A stretch of 64,000 nucleotides of DNA from Micromonospora sp. RHAY321 (GTDB lineage Bacteria; Actinomycetota; Actinomycetes; Mycobacteriales; Micromonosporaceae), in assembly GCF_023896955.1 (NCBI RefSeq), contig NZ_JAMHIW010000002.1, forward strand, positions 720,048 to 784,047, given 5' to 3'. Below the pieces are notes generated by a model that saw only the letters and a list, made by a program, of their open reading frames with translations, did no database searches and was not told the DNA's origin. The position numbers and the translations under genes were made by a program. Shown one piece after another: positions 33,226 to 41,918 of the stretch. The stretch's first letter is position 1. Every line of letters begins with the position of its first letter.

Positions 33226-34503
33226 ATGGGCGTTCAGCTCGGGCAGTTGGCGCTGGTGGCCGTGCTGGTGCTGGTCAACGCCGCGCTGTCCGGCAGTGAG
33301 ATGGCGCTGGTGACGCTGCGCGAGGGGCAGCTGCGGCGGCTGGGTCGACGGACCAGCGCCGGCAACCGCCTGGTCCAGCTCACCCATGACCCGAACCGCT
33401 ACCTGGCCACCATCCAGCTCGGCATCACCCTGGCCGGGTTCCTCGCCTCGGCGGCGGCCGCGGTGTCGCTGGCCGAGCCGCTGGTCGCGCCGCTGAGCTT
33501 CCTCGGCGCGGCGGCCCGCCCCACCGCGGTGGTGCTGGTGACGGTGGTGCTGACCTTCGTCACGCTCGTGCTCGGCGAGCTGGCCCCGAAGCGGCTGGCC
33601 ATGCAGCGCGCGGAGCGCTGGGCGCTGCTCAGCGCCGGCCCGCTGGACCTGCTCGCACGACTGTCCCGCCCGGCGGTCTGGCTGTTGAGCCGCACCACCG
33701 ACGCGGTGGTCCGGCTGGCCGGCGGCGACCCGCGCGCCAGTCGGGAGGAGATGACCGAGGAGGAACTGCGGGAGATGCTGGTCAGCCAGCGCGGCCTGTC
33801 GTCCCAGCAGCGGGAGATCCTGACCGGCGCGTTCGACATCGCCGGGCGGACGCTGCGGGAGATCCTCGTGGCGCGGCGGGAGGTGACCACCCTTCCGGCC
33901 AGCCTCCCAGCCGACGAGGGGGTACGCGCCCTCGCGACTGCCGGCCGCTCCCGGGCGCCGGTCACCGGCCCGGGTGGGCTGGACGAGGTGATCGGCGTGG
34001 TGCACATCCGCGACCTGGTGCGGGCCGGTGCCGGGACGGTGGGGGAGCGGGTGCGGCCGCCGCTGCTGCTGCCGGTCACCCTGCCGGTCTCCGACGCGTT
34101 GCGTCAGCTGCGTCAGGAGCACCAGCAGTTGGCCCTGGTGGTCGACGAACACGGCGGCATCGACGGCATGGTCACGCTGGAGGACCTGCTGGCCGAGGTG
34201 GTCGGCGAGTTGTACGACGAGACCGACCGCGACGTGCGCGGGGTGACCCGGGAGCGGGACGGTTCACTGCTCGTGCCCGGGGACTTCCCGCTGCACGACC
34301 TGCCCGACCTGGGGGTGCGGCTGAGTTTCCCGCTGTCAAGGGAGTACACCACCGTGGCCGGGCTGGTGCTGGCGCGGCTGGGTCACCTGCCGGACAGGCC
34401 GGGGGAGACGGCGCGGGTGCCGGGCCTGACGCTGGAGGTGGTGGAGGTCGCCGACCGGGCGGTCCGCCTGGTGCGGTTGAGCGGGTTCGTCACCGACCGC
34501 TGA
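33226..34503 (+). CDS. CNNM/HlyC-CorC family membrane protein (DUF21-CBS)
   Basis: 425-residue protein. Three or four N-terminal helices form the DUF21 domain (LVNAALSGSEMALVTLREGQLRRL, LGELAPKRLAMQRAERWAL), followed by two CBS repeats (about 210-330, including VVDEHGGIDGMVTLEDLLAEVVGEL) and a C-terminal CorC/HlyC domain. Members move Mg2+ or other divalent ions, or regulate such transport. It has no evident operon partner; a GTG-started small membrane gene follows. Confidence 0.9.
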   Translation: MGVQLGQLALVAVLVLVNAALSGSEMALVTLREGQLRRLGRRTSAGNRLVQLTHDPNRYLATIQLGITLAGFLASAAAAVSLAEPLVAPLSFLGAAARPTAVVLVTVVLTFVTLVLGELAPKRLAMQRAERWALLSAGPLDLLARLSRPAVWLLSRTTDAVVRLAGGDPRASREEMTEEELREMLVSQRGLSSQQREILTGAFDIAGRTLREILVARREVTTLPASLPADEGVRALATAGRSRAPVTGPGGLDEVIGVVHIRDLVRAGAGTVGERVRPPLLLPVTLPVSDALRQLRQEHQQLALVVDEHGGIDGMVTLEDLLAEVVGELYDETDRDVRGVTRERDGSLLVPGDFPLHDLPDLGVRLSFPLSREYTTVAGLVLARLGHLPDRPGETARVPGLTLEVVEVADRAVRLVRLSGFVTDR

Positions 34504-34582
34504 TCCGAGTTCGCCGTCCCCGCCACCCGAACGGGGGACAATTACGCCGAATTCGCACCGCAACGGATGGGCGCCGCATACG

Positions 34583-34777
34583 GTGCGAGACGTGAAGGAC
34601 CGAGGTTTGCGTACGTTCGTCACCGTGCTGGCCGGCCTCGCGGTGATCTACTTCGGCAGCGCCGGCCGCAGCCCCGACGAGGGTGGCGGCATCTCCGGCG
34701 GAGTGGTGGTCCTGGCGCTGCTCGCCGCGCTGCTGGTGTGGCACCTGACCCGGCCGGGCGACAAGACCGTGAAGTGA
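34583..34777 (+). CDS. Small membrane protein, two helices
   Basis: 64-residue protein (MRDVKDRGLRTFVTVLAG) with two hydrophobic helices, about 10-26 and 40-54, joined by a Gly/Pro-rich turn. The start could also be GTG 34592; neither has a strong ribosome-binding site. Function unknown. Confidence 0.5.
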   Translation: MRDVKDRGLRTFVTVLAGLAVIYFGSAGRSPDEGGGISGGVVVLALLAALLVWHLTRPGDKTVK

Positions 34778-34782
34778 GCGCC

Positions 34783-35430
34783 TCAGCGCGCGGCGCGGGT
34801 GACCTCGCCGGCGGACTCCTCGCCGAGCGCCACCCTGACCAGCGCGGAGGCGAGCCGGCCGAAGTCCGGCTCGTCGACCAGCCCGGCCAGCCTGTCCGGT
34901 GAGCCCGGCAGGCCCAGCCGCTTCGCCCCGGCGAGCGCCCGACGGTCGGCGTACGGGCGCAGGTCGGACCAGACCGTCTGCGCCTCGCGCAGGTAGATGT
35001 CCGCGCCGGTGGGCCCGATGCCGGGAAACTCGGTGAGACGCCGGCGCAGCCCCGCCGGATCACCCTCGGCCTCCCGGTGCAGCCTGCGCAGGTCCCCGTG
35101 CCAGCGGTCCAGGCACAGCCGGGCGCCGGTGCCGAGCATGGTGGCCGTCCGCTCGTCGTAGCGGCGGTAGTGGCCCCGGCCCAGCGCGTCCACCCGCTGC
35201 TGCCAGCTGGCCGCCTCCATCGCCTGCGGTGTGCGGTAGCCGGCGGCGAACAGCTCGCGGGCGGCGTCCACGGCCACGCACGCCCGGATCCGGGTGCTCA
35301 GCAGGGTGGCCAGAACCAGCAGCTGGTACAGCGGCCCGGGTCGGTCCGACAGCCGGATGCCGGCCTGCTCCGCGTACGTGTCGTGGTGTCGGTCCAGCAG
35401 GACCCGCGCCACGGTTCGGTCGTCGCCCAC
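34783..35430 (-). CDS. HhH-GPD family base excision/endonuclease III-like protein
   Basis: 215-residue DNA-repair-type protein. The helix-hairpin-helix region is LTEFPGIGPTGADIYLREAQ, followed by an Asp-containing part (SDLRPYADRRAL) that fits the catalytic Asp of the family. No C-terminal [4Fe-4S] Cys cluster is present, so it differs from classical Nth. The start was set at GTG 35430; upstream codons (to 35613) overlap the opposite small gene and look like shadow sequence. Substrate base unknown. Confidence 0.8.
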   Translation of the reverse strand: MGDDRTVARVLLDRHHDTYAEQAGIRLSDRPGPLYQLLVLATLLSTRIRACVAVDAARELFAAGYRTPQAMEAASWQQRVDALGRGHYRRYDERTATMLGTGARLCLDRWHGDLRRLHREAEGDPAGLRRRLTEFPGIGPTGADIYLREAQTVWSDLRPYADRRALAGAKRLGLPGSPDRLAGLVDEPDFGRLASALVRVALGEESAGEVTRAAR

Positions 35431-35563
35431 GTCCGGTGGGTACCCGCCCGGCCGGCGGCTAGCCCTTCCGTCGGCGGCGGGTCCGGAATGCCGCCCGGTC
35501 GGGCGGGTATGCCTGTGGTGGAGGCGGTCGATGGCCGCCTGCCGTACCCGGAGGGAGACACCC

Positions 35564-35770
35564 GTGGTCAACCCGCAGCAGGAGGAGTTCCGGCGTAACG
35601 CCAAGGGCGCCACCAGTCAGGACAGCAAGGGGCCGAAGCCGACGGGGCACCCGCTCAACCGCGGCTCGTCCCGCGGGGACGAGGGTCGGCCGGTGCCGAA
35701 GGGCCAGGTGTCGCCGTACGGCCCGGCCGGTGAGCCGATCGCCGAGGACGACAGCGACACCCGGGCCTAA
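35564..35770 (+). CDS. Small polar hypothetical protein
   Basis: 68-residue protein, probably disordered, rich in Lys, Gly, Pro and Ser (VVNPQQEEFRRNAKGATSQD). GTG 35564 follows GGAGGGAGACACC, a good ribosome-binding site. It ends in a 4-base tail-to-tail overlap (35767-35770) with the next convergent gene. Function unknown. Confidence 0.65.
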   Translation: MVNPQQEEFRRNAKGATSQDSKGPKPTGHPLNRGSSRGDEGRPVPKGQVSPYGPAGEPIAEDDSDTRA

Positions 35771-36243
35771 CGGCCTCGACCTGACGGCCGCCGCAACCTG
35801 TTCCAGGTGGCGGCGGCCGTCAGTCCGTACGCCAGGTGCGGGATGATGTCGGAGATCCAGTCGGAACGGCGCCACGTGCGCGGATCGCTGATGCCCAGCG
35901 CGGTGATGGACCCGTCGGTCATGGTCATCACACCGGCGCCGAGCACGCCGGTGGCCATCGGCAGCGGTTGCCGCCGGCCACCGGCGTAGAGCGCGAACGC
36001 GACGCCCGCGGCGATGCCCAGCCCGTAGCCGATCAGCGGGCCGAGGCCCGAGCGGCGGTTGGCCGCCCGGTCCCCGGACCCCAGGTCCACGTGCGCGATC
36101 CCGGCCAACCGGTCCACTGTGGCCTCCGGGGTGCTGCTCGCCGGCCGCGCCCGCAGGGCCATGTCCAGGTAGCTGACCACGTTCAGCGCGGTGCTGCCGA
36201 CGGCGCCCGCGATGGCGCCGTCGGCCAGGTCGACCCTCCTCAT
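35767..36243 (-). CDS. Membrane protein, function unknown
   Basis: 158-residue protein with about three hydrophobic segments (GAIAGAVGSTALNVVSYLDM, PLIGYGLGIAAGVAFALYAG and a third near 100-120). Its start is the ATG of the ATGA overlap with 36240-36452, so the two are co-translated. The pattern resembles small membrane proteins common next to stress genes in actinomycetes, but no named family is claimed. Confidence 0.65.
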   Translation of the reverse strand: MRRVDLADGAIAGAVGSTALNVVSYLDMALRARPASSTPEATVDRLAGIAHVDLGSGDRAANRRSGLGPLIGYGLGIAAGVAFALYAGGRRQPLPMATGVLGAGVMTMTDGSITALGISDPRTWRRSDWISDIIPHLAYGLTAAATWNRLRRPSGRGR

Positions 36244-36452
36244 TTCGGGTCGCCCGGTTCACGCTCTCCCTTGGGGCCGTACGTGCGCTCGCCGCGCACC
36301 ACGCCCCGCTGGCCGCGGTCCTCCTGCAGGATCCTGTTCGCGACCTGGTTGGCCTTGCCGTCGGGCACCCGCCGTCCGGAATCGTCGATGGCGTTACGTA
36401 TCCGCGCCCGCTGCTTGTCGTACGCGTTGCTGCCCGGCCGTGGTCCTGGCAT
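36240..36452 (-). CDS. Small basic hypothetical protein
   Basis: 70-residue basic protein (MPGPRPGSNAYDKQRARIRN...DDSGRRVPDGKANQVANRIL). A helix-rich centre and a polar C-terminus are likely. It overlaps the membrane-protein start by four bases. AAGGAGGC stands upstream of the ATG. No function recognised. Confidence 0.6.
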   Translation of the reverse strand: MPGPRPGSNAYDKQRARIRNAIDDSGRRVPDGKANQVANRILQEDRGQRGVVRGERTYGPKGEREPGDPK

Positions 36453-36521
36453 CTGCTGCCTCCTTCGTCGCCGTTGGCGTACGCGCCCGTCTACCCGTCC
36501 GGCGGCGGCCCATTCCCGGTC

Positions 36522-37403
36522 TCAGCGCGAGGCGCGCACGACGACGACGGGGCATTGCGCGTGGTGCAGCACCGACTGGCTCACCGACCCCAGCAGCAAC
36601 CCGCTCACCTCGCCGCGCCCCTGCCCACCCACGACCACCAGTTGGGCGGAGCCGGACGCCTCGGCGAGCACGGCGCCAGCCCGGCCGTGCACCGCCCGCC
36701 GGATCAGCCGCAGCTCCGGGTGACGCTCGGTCAGTCCGGTCAGCGAACCGGCGAGCACCTCGTCCTCCGTGTCGTGCAGCCGCGCCTCGTCGTACACCAG
36801 GGGTTGCATGTCGCCGGGCCCGGTGCTGGCCGGGTGCCGGTAGGCGTGCACCGCCACCAGCGGGACGCCACGCGCCACGGCGGTCTCGGCGGCGAACTCG
36901 GCGGCGAGCGTCGACGCCGCCGAGCCGTCCATTCCGACCAGCACCGGCTCGTCGGGGCGTTCGGCGCCGCGGGCCACCAGCACCGGGCAGTCGGCGTACG
37001 CGGCGACCTGCACCGCCACCGAGCCGACCACCAGGGAGGCGAAGCCGCCCAGCCCTCGGTCGCCGAGCACGATGAGCGCGGCGGCGGGGGATTCGCCCAC
37101 CAGCACCGCGGCGGCCTCACCGTCGATGATCTCGCCGGAGACCGCCAGCCCGGGTGCGGTCGCCTCGGCCTCTCGCACCGCGGCGGCGACCAGTTCCTCG
37201 GCCTGGTGGCGCAGCCCGCCACCCGGTGGCGCGTCCGGGGCGGGGGAGACGGGCACGTGCAGCAGCGGCCAGATGAACCCGTGCACCACGCGCAGCGGCC
37301 GGCGTCGGCGGGTGGCCTCCGCGGCGGCGAGGCGCACCGCGCGCAGGGACGGCTCCGAGCCGTCCACGCCGACCACCACCGCCGCGCTGTTCGCCGAGTT
37401 CAC
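36522..37403 (-). CDS. Universal stress protein with two UspA domains
   Basis: 293-residue cytoplasmic protein made of two UspA repeats (about 8-145 and 152-290). Both keep ATP-binding ends: VLGDRGLGGFASLVVGSVA and VVGGQGRGEVSGLLLGSVSQ, of the G-x2-G-x9-G-(S/T) kind, and both begin with VVGVDGSEPS or VLVGMDGSAAS. In actinobacteria such tandem proteins respond to hypoxia, stasis or nitrosative stress. The gene is transcribed away from the methyltransferase at 37520. Confidence 0.93.
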   Translation of the reverse strand: MNSANSAAVVVGVDGSEPSLRAVRLAAAEATRRRRPLRVVHGFIWPLLHVPVSPAPDAPPGGGLRHQAEELVAAAVREAEATAPGLAVSGEIIDGEAAAVLVGESPAAALIVLGDRGLGGFASLVVGSVAVQVAAYADCPVLVARGAERPDEPVLVGMDGSAASTLAAEFAAETAVARGVPLVAVHAYRHPASTGPGDMQPLVYDEARLHDTEDEVLAGSLTGLTERHPELRLIRRAVHGRAGAVLAEASGSAQLVVVGGQGRGEVSGLLLGSVSQSVLHHAQCPVVVVRASR

Positions 37404-37519
37404 CGGCCACCTCCCGCCGCGCTCAGTATCGCGGGCGGGAACGGCTCGGCGGAGCGATACCGCCCAGGACGTCCGGGTCGGTACGCTGACGACGATCAGC
37501 CGGGGAGGGAGCGTCGTCG

Positions 37520-38266
37520 ATGGGGGAACCGGAGCAGCCGAGCACCGCTCGCATGATCGACTACTGGCTCGGCGGGGAGCACCACTTCCCGGTCGACGTG
37601 GGTGCCGCGACCGCCTTCGAGCAGGCGTACGGGCCGTGTGCTCCGGTGTTCCGGGAACTGCGGGCCTTCCTCGGCCGGACGGTGCGGGCCATCGCCGCGC
37701 AGGGCGTGGACGGGTTCCTGGTCTTCGGCGCGGGGGTGCCGACGATGGGCAACGTGCACGAGGTCGCCTCCGAGGCCACGGTCCTCTACACCGACGTCGA
37801 CCCGGTCACCATCCGGCTGGGGCAGCGCATTCTCGCGGGCAGCGACCGGGCCGGCTACGGCTACGGCGACGCCACCGACATCGGCACCGTCGACCCGGCG
37901 CAGCTGCACCGTTTCGTCCCGGGTTGGGGCCGGCGGCCGGTCGGTGTCGTGTTTTTAGGGCTCGCCGCGTTCCTCGACGACGACACGCTGACCCGCACCC
38001 TCGACGAGCTGTACGCCGCGGCGGCGCCGGGCAGCCTGCTGGCGGTGGACTTCGACACCGAGGAGCTGGCGGCTCATCCGGAGGCCCTGGCGATGATGGG
38101 GCCGGCGTTCCGGATGCGGCCGCCGTCGTCGTTCGCGCCGCTTCTGGGCCGGTGGGCGCCGACGGAGGACGGGATCGTGCCGGTCGCCCGGTGGCGGCCC
38201 GACGGTCCGCCGGCCGAGGTGCCCGACGCGTTCCACGGCGTGCTGGCGACCCGCGGCGCCGACTGA
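37520..38266 (+). CDS. DUF574 SAM-dependent methyltransferase
   Basis: 248-residue protein of the actinomycete DUF574 (Methyltransf_19) family. Family signatures are ARMIDYWLGGEHHFPVD near the N-terminus, VDGFLVFGAGVPTMGNVHE (SAM loop), VLYTDVDPV and FLGLAAFLDDD. The usual GSG..P.GLGVRE loop is altered to GAGVPTMG. The substrate is unknown for this family. GGGGAGGGA precedes the ATG. The next gene is 82 bases downstream, with its own palindromic promoter region. Confidence 0.85.
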   Translation: MGEPEQPSTARMIDYWLGGEHHFPVDVGAATAFEQAYGPCAPVFRELRAFLGRTVRAIAAQGVDGFLVFGAGVPTMGNVHEVASEATVLYTDVDPVTIRLGQRILAGSDRAGYGYGDATDIGTVDPAQLHRFVPGWGRRPVGVVFLGLAAFLDDDTLTRTLDELYAAAAPGSLLAVDFDTEELAAHPEALAMMGPAFRMRPPSSFAPLLGRWAPTEDGIVPVARWRPDGPPAEVPDAFHGVLATRGAD

Positions 38267-38317
38267 CCTGCCTCGACCGCGCCGACGGGGCTGTCCGGGG
38301 GCGTCCGTATGATGCTT

Positions 38318-38340
38318 GCCCTGTAGCAAGTTTCTGGAGA
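38318..38340. promoter_or_regulatory. Possible -10 and CTTGC-N6-GCAAG palindrome
   Basis: TATGAT (38318-38323) is a -10-like element; CTTGC (38325-38329) and GCAAG (38336-38340) form an inverted repeat just after it, 8 bases before the phosphatase start region. A MarR regulator is encoded in the same unit, so autoregulation here is plausible but untested. Confidence 0.35.
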
Positions 38341-38348
38341 GGACGACC

Positions 38349-39527
38349 ATGGTGGACGCGCCGGACGTGGTGTCGCGTGCGCTGCGCGAGGCCCCGCCCG
38401 ACCAGTTGGCCGAGGCCGCTGACCGGGCGATCCGCTCGGCGATGGGCGCGGTACGCACCGACGTGTTCGTCGCCGACTACCGGATCAGCGGGCTGTGGCC
38501 GGTGCTGGACCCGGACCTGCCGGCGGCGGGTTTCCTGGCCTGTCACACCATGGCGCAGCGCTGCTTCAGCAGCCAGCAGCCGGTGCGCGACTCCGCCGAG
38601 GACGGCCCGTGCCGGCTGTACCTGCCGCTGACGGTGTGGGGGGAGCGGCTCGGCGTGCTCATGATCGAGTTGCCGACGGTGCCGGGTCCGGCCGTCACGG
38701 GCGTCGCCACGGACATCGCCGGCGCCCTGGCGGTGGCGATGCGGGCCGCCGACCGGGAGACCGACCGGTACCGCAGGGCCCGCCGTCGGGAGCGGCTCAG
38801 CATGGCCGCCGAGATGCAGTGGGACCTGCTGCCCGGGCGCAGCGTGGCGCACCACGCGTTCCACCTGGCCGGTCAACTCGAACCGGCGTACACCGTGGGT
38901 GGGGACCACTTCGACTGGTCGCTGGACGGCGACCGGCTCACGCTGACGGTGCTCAACGGCGAGGGCAGCGGCCTGTCCGCGTCGCTGCTGACCGCCTTGA
39001 CCGTGAACGCGATGCGCAACGCGCGGCGCTCCGGCGGTGGTCTGGTGGAGCAGGCGGAGCTGGCCTCGGACACGGTCTTCTACCAGCATCGCGGTGGCCG
39101 GCACGTGGCCACCCTGCTGCTGGAGGTGGACATCCGCACCGGGCTGGTGCGCGCCGTCGACGCCGGTTCGCCGCACATGCTGCGGCTGCGCGGCGCGGTG
39201 GTCGAGCCGGTGAAGCTGGACCAGCAGTTGCCGCTGGGCATGTTCGCCGAGACCCGGTACGAGGTGCAGGAGTTCGAGCTCGCGCCGGGTGACCGGCTCT
39301 TCGTGGTCAGCGACGGGGTGTGGGCGGCCGAGCCGGCGGGCCTGGAGCCGTACGGGCAGCGGGTGATGACCCGTTCCCTGCGCGCGACGCGGTTGCAGCC
39401 GGCGACCGAGGCGGTTGGTACGGTGATGCGCGAACTGCACGCCTACCACGAGGACTCCGATCTGCGCGACGACGCGGTCGTGGTGTGCCTTGACTGGCAC
39501 GGTCCGCGTGATCGGGACGGCGGGTGA
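38349..39527 (+). CDS. SpoIIE/PP2C-type serine phosphatase with GAF-like domain
   Basis: 392-residue regulatory phosphatase. The N-terminal 150 residues look GAF-like (TDVFVADYRISGLW, RLYLPLTVWGERLGVLMIE). A short coiled linker (ADRETDRYRRARRRERLS) leads to the SpoIIE domain, with AEMQWDLLP, GGDHFDWSLDG, GEGSGLSASLLTALTVNAMRN and a C-terminal SDLRDDAVVVCLDW. The first metal Asp is replaced by the GGDHFD variant, and GEGSG stands where DGMGHG is usual. It may act on an anti-sigma-factor antagonist. The stop overlaps the MarR start. Confidence 0.88.
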   Translation: MVDAPDVVSRALREAPPDQLAEAADRAIRSAMGAVRTDVFVADYRISGLWPVLDPDLPAAGFLACHTMAQRCFSSQQPVRDSAEDGPCRLYLPLTVWGERLGVLMIELPTVPGPAVTGVATDIAGALAVAMRAADRETDRYRRARRRERLSMAAEMQWDLLPGRSVAHHAFHLAGQLEPAYTVGGDHFDWSLDGDRLTLTVLNGEGSGLSASLLTALTVNAMRNARRSGGGLVEQAELASDTVFYQHRGGRHVATLLLEVDIRTGLVRAVDAGSPHMLRLRGAVVEPVKLDQQLPLGMFAETRYEVQEFELAPGDRLFVVSDGVWAAEPAGLEPYGQRVMTRSLRATRLQPATEAVGTVMRELHAYHEDSDLRDDAVVVCLDWHGPRDRDGG

Positions 39528-40048
39528 GAGTCGCCGCCGTTCCTGTGGGCGGGCACGAGCGCGACAACGGCAGGGGACATCGGGTGGAGCGACCTGCGGA
39601 TCTCGCAGCGGCGATCGACGCGGCCGCCGAGGCGCTGATCGCCGTGCTCGATTCGGCCGCGTCGCGGCACCAGGTGCCGCCGACCCAGCTGCGGGTGCTG
39701 GCGTTGATCAGCAGCCGGGCGGAGACCAACGTCAACCGGCTGGCCGAGCTGCTCGACGTGGTGCCCTCCTCGGCCAGTCGACTGTGTGACCGGTTGGAGG
39801 CGACCGGTCTGCTGCGCCGGGTGGCCGACCCGAGGGACCGGCGCGAGGTGCGGTTGGTGCCGACGCCCGCCGCGGAGACCCTGTTGCGGGAGCTGGCCGA
39901 GCGGCGGCAGCGCGCGGTGCAGGTGGTGTTGGACCGGATGCCGCAGCGGGTCCAGCACGATCTGCTGGTGGCGTTGCTCGCGTTCGGCCGGGCCGCGACC
40001 CAGGTGGTCCCGGAGCAGAAGACCGACCCCGCAGCGCGTACGGCGTGA
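39524..40048 (+). CDS. MarR family transcriptional regulator
   Basis: 174-residue winged-helix regulator. The DNA-binding part is NVNRLAELLDVVPSSASRLCDRLEATGLLRRVADPRDRREVRL. The start GTG 39524 overlaps the upstream stop; GTG 39584 is an alternative that drops 20 weakly conserved residues and has GGGGACAT upstream. The ligand is unknown. A MarR-like palindrome is at 40059-40073 after its own stop. Confidence 0.88.
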   Translation: MRVAAVPVGGHERDNGRGHRVERPADLAAAIDAAAEALIAVLDSAASRHQVPPTQLRVLALISSRAETNVNRLAELLDVVPSSASRLCDRLEATGLLRRVADPRDRREVRLVPTPAAETLLRELAERRQRAVQVVLDRMPQRVQHDLLVALLAFGRAATQVVPEQKTDPAARTA

Positions 40049-40058
40049 ACCCTCTTCC

Positions 40059-40073
40059 ACTAGTATCCTAGGA
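40059..40073. promoter_or_regulatory. ACTAGTATCCTAGGA MarR-type operator candidate
   Basis: Imperfect palindrome resembling MarR operators of the kind ACTAGGATACTAGT, between marR and pgsA. TAGTAT (40061-40066) may be the -10 of the pgsA transcript. Confidence 0.4.
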
Positions 40074-40182
40074 CGCTCTACGCGTGGTGATCCACGCCAC
40101 AGTGCGGCACAGCCGCACCGAAGAGCACGCGGCGGCACCCGAGCCACGGGGGAGAGCCCGATATAGTGGCACCGCACTTACC

Positions 40183-40211
40183 CGGCCCGTGATCATCGAG
40201 ATCGCGGGCCG
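40183..40211 (+). promoter_or_regulatory. Leader hairpin upstream of pgsA-like gene
   Basis: CGGCCCGTGATC (40183-40194) pairs with GATCGCGGGCCG (40200-40211), one T-G pair, 5-base loop. A second hairpin GGCCCCG/CGGGGCC follows shortly after. The leader 40075-40335 is unusually long for this region. Confidence 0.45.
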
Positions 40212-40335
40212 CATCAGGGAAGAGGCCCCGTCCCGGGGCCGCAGGGGAGCCGGCGCTGGCCGGCCCGACAGCGCGTACGACCTCCGCCGCGCCCGACGTC
40301 GGCCGGGCGTCGGAGCGTGCCGCGGAGGAGGTTCG

Positions 40336-40968
40336 GTGTCGCGTCGGCCGGCTCGGGAAGAGCACCCGCGGGACACCGGCGAGCAGGCTCCCGGCGACCA
40401 GGTGCTCAACGTGCCCAACCTGATCAGCTTCGGGCGGCTGCTGGGTGTGCCGCTCTTCCTCTACCTGTTCCTGGTGGCCCGCGCCGACGTGGCGGCGGTC
40501 GTGGTGCTGGCCATCGGTGGCACCACGGACTGGGTCGACGGCTGGATCGCCCGCCGCCTGCGCCAGGTGAGCCGGCTCGGGGAGCTGCTCGACCCGCTGG
40601 CCGACCGGCTCTACATCCTCGCCACGCTGCTCGCCTTCACCGCCCGGGAGGTGGTGCCGTGGCAGTTCACCGCGGCGCTGCTGGCCCGGGAGCTGTTGCT
40701 GCTCGGTTCGCTGGCGGTGCTGCGACGCTACGGGTACGGGCCGCCGCCGGTGCACTACGTGGGCAAGACCGCCACGTTCCTGCTGCTCGCGGCGTTCCCG
40801 GTGCTGTTGCTGGCCACCGAGTGGACCGGGGCGGCGACGGCGACGGCCGCGATCGGCTGGGGCCTGGCCTGGTGGGGGCTGGTGCTCTACTGGGTGGCCG
40901 GCGGGATGTACGTGGTGCAGGCCGCCCGGTTGGTGCGCGCGGCGCGCGGCCCGGGAGCGGCGGCGTGA
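40336..40968 (+). CDS. CDP-alcohol phosphatidyltransferase (PgsA-like)
   Basis: 210-residue membrane enzyme that makes a phospholipid from CDP-diacylglycerol. The catalytic CDP-OH-P motif is DWVDGWIARRLRQVSRLGELLDPLADR (split: DGWIAR, G-x3-D-x3-D). About five membrane helices follow the N-terminus. The GTG at 40336 has GGAGGAGG upstream; the longer frame from 40084 crosses leader hairpins. It holds the position of M. tuberculosis pgsA2 (Rv1822), next to DUF881 genes, and the stop overlaps the next start. Confidence 0.9.
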   Translation: MSRRPAREEHPRDTGEQAPGDQVLNVPNLISFGRLLGVPLFLYLFLVARADVAAVVVLAIGGTTDWVDGWIARRLRQVSRLGELLDPLADRLYILATLLAFTAREVVPWQFTAALLARELLLLGSLAVLRRYGYGPPPVHYVGKTATFLLLAAFPVLLLATEWTGAATATAAIGWGLAWWGLVLYWVAGGMYVVQAARLVRAARGPGAAA

Positions 40969-41918
40969 GCGCGCCGCAGCCCGGGGACCGCCGCCCCGAG
41001 CGGGTGTACGCGCCGGACTTCCTCACCGAGCTGTTCCGTAACCCGCTGGACCCGGGGTACGCCGACGCGGCGGCGGCCCGTCGGCGGGAGGCGCCGGCGG
41101 AGCCGGCACGGGGGTGGCGGGCGTGGCGGGCGTGGTCGGCGCGCTCGGTCAGCCTGGTCGTGGTGGTGGTGCTGGGTTTCCTGTTCGCGGTCGCGTACCG
41201 GCAGACGTTGGAGGACGAGCCGGGGCGCAGCCAGGCCCGTTCGGGGTTGGTGGCGCAGATCAAGGAGCGGGAGAGCGAGACCGACCAGCTGTCCACGCGG
41301 GCGGACCAGTTGCGCGAGGAGGTCGGTCGGCAACGTGACGCGGCGTTGAGCGGGTCGGCGGCCGCCCGGCTGCGGGACCTGGAGGCGAGCACCGGCCTGG
41401 GCCGGGTGCGCGGCGACGGTGTGGTGGTGCGGCTGGCGGACGCGCCGGGTAACGCGGACGCGGTGACCGGCATGGGCGCGGGGCCGCCGCGGGTGCTCTA
41501 CAGCGACCTGCAGGGGGTGGCGAACGCGTTGTGGAGTGTCGGGGCGGAGGCGATCGCCATCAACGGGCAGCGGTTGACCTCGACGTCGACGATCCGGTCG
41601 GCGGGTGAGGCGATCCTGGTGGATTTCCGGCCGGTGACCGGGCCGTACGAGGTGTCGGCGATCGGTCCGGGTTCGATGCGGCGCAAGTTCGAGGACAGCC
41701 GGAGCGCGGCGCTGATGCGGGAGGTCGCGCAGAAGACGGGCCTGTCGTTCGCTGTGCGGGAGTCCGATGACCTCACCCTGCCGGCGGCTCCGGAGCCGCA
41801 GCTACGCTACGCCAAGCCGTCGGTCAGTCCGAGCCCTTCCGCGTCGGGTGTCCGGTCCGGCAGTCCCGGGTCGTCCGGTTCTCCGGCGACCGCCAGTCCC
41901 TCCGGAGGTGGCCGATGA
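40965..41918 (+). CDS. DUF881 family protein 1
   Basis: 317-residue protein with a cytoplasmic N-terminus, one helix (SVSLVVVVVLGFLFAVAY, about 60-78), a coiled-coil (SGLVAQIKERESETDQLSTR) and a DUF881 domain (GVVVRLADAPG, DLQGVANALWSVGAEAIAINGQRL). The Ser/Pro-rich tail (SPSPSASGVRS) is disordered. Order matches Rv1823. DUF881 proteins lie next to division and wall genes. GTGA and ATGA overlaps tie it to both neighbours. Confidence 0.88.
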   Translation: MSAPQPGDRRPERVYAPDFLTELFRNPLDPGYADAAAARRREAPAEPARGWRAWRAWSARSVSLVVVVVLGFLFAVAYRQTLEDEPGRSQARSGLVAQIKERESETDQLSTRADQLREEVGRQRDAALSGSAAARLRDLEASTGLGRVRGDGVVVRLADAPGNADAVTGMGAGPPRVLYSDLQGVANALWSVGAEAIAINGQRLTSTSTIRSAGEAILVDFRPVTGPYEVSAIGPGSMRRKFEDSRSAALMREVAQKTGLSFAVRESDDLTLPAAPEPQLRYAKPSVSPSPSASGVRSGSPGSSGSPATASPSGGGR

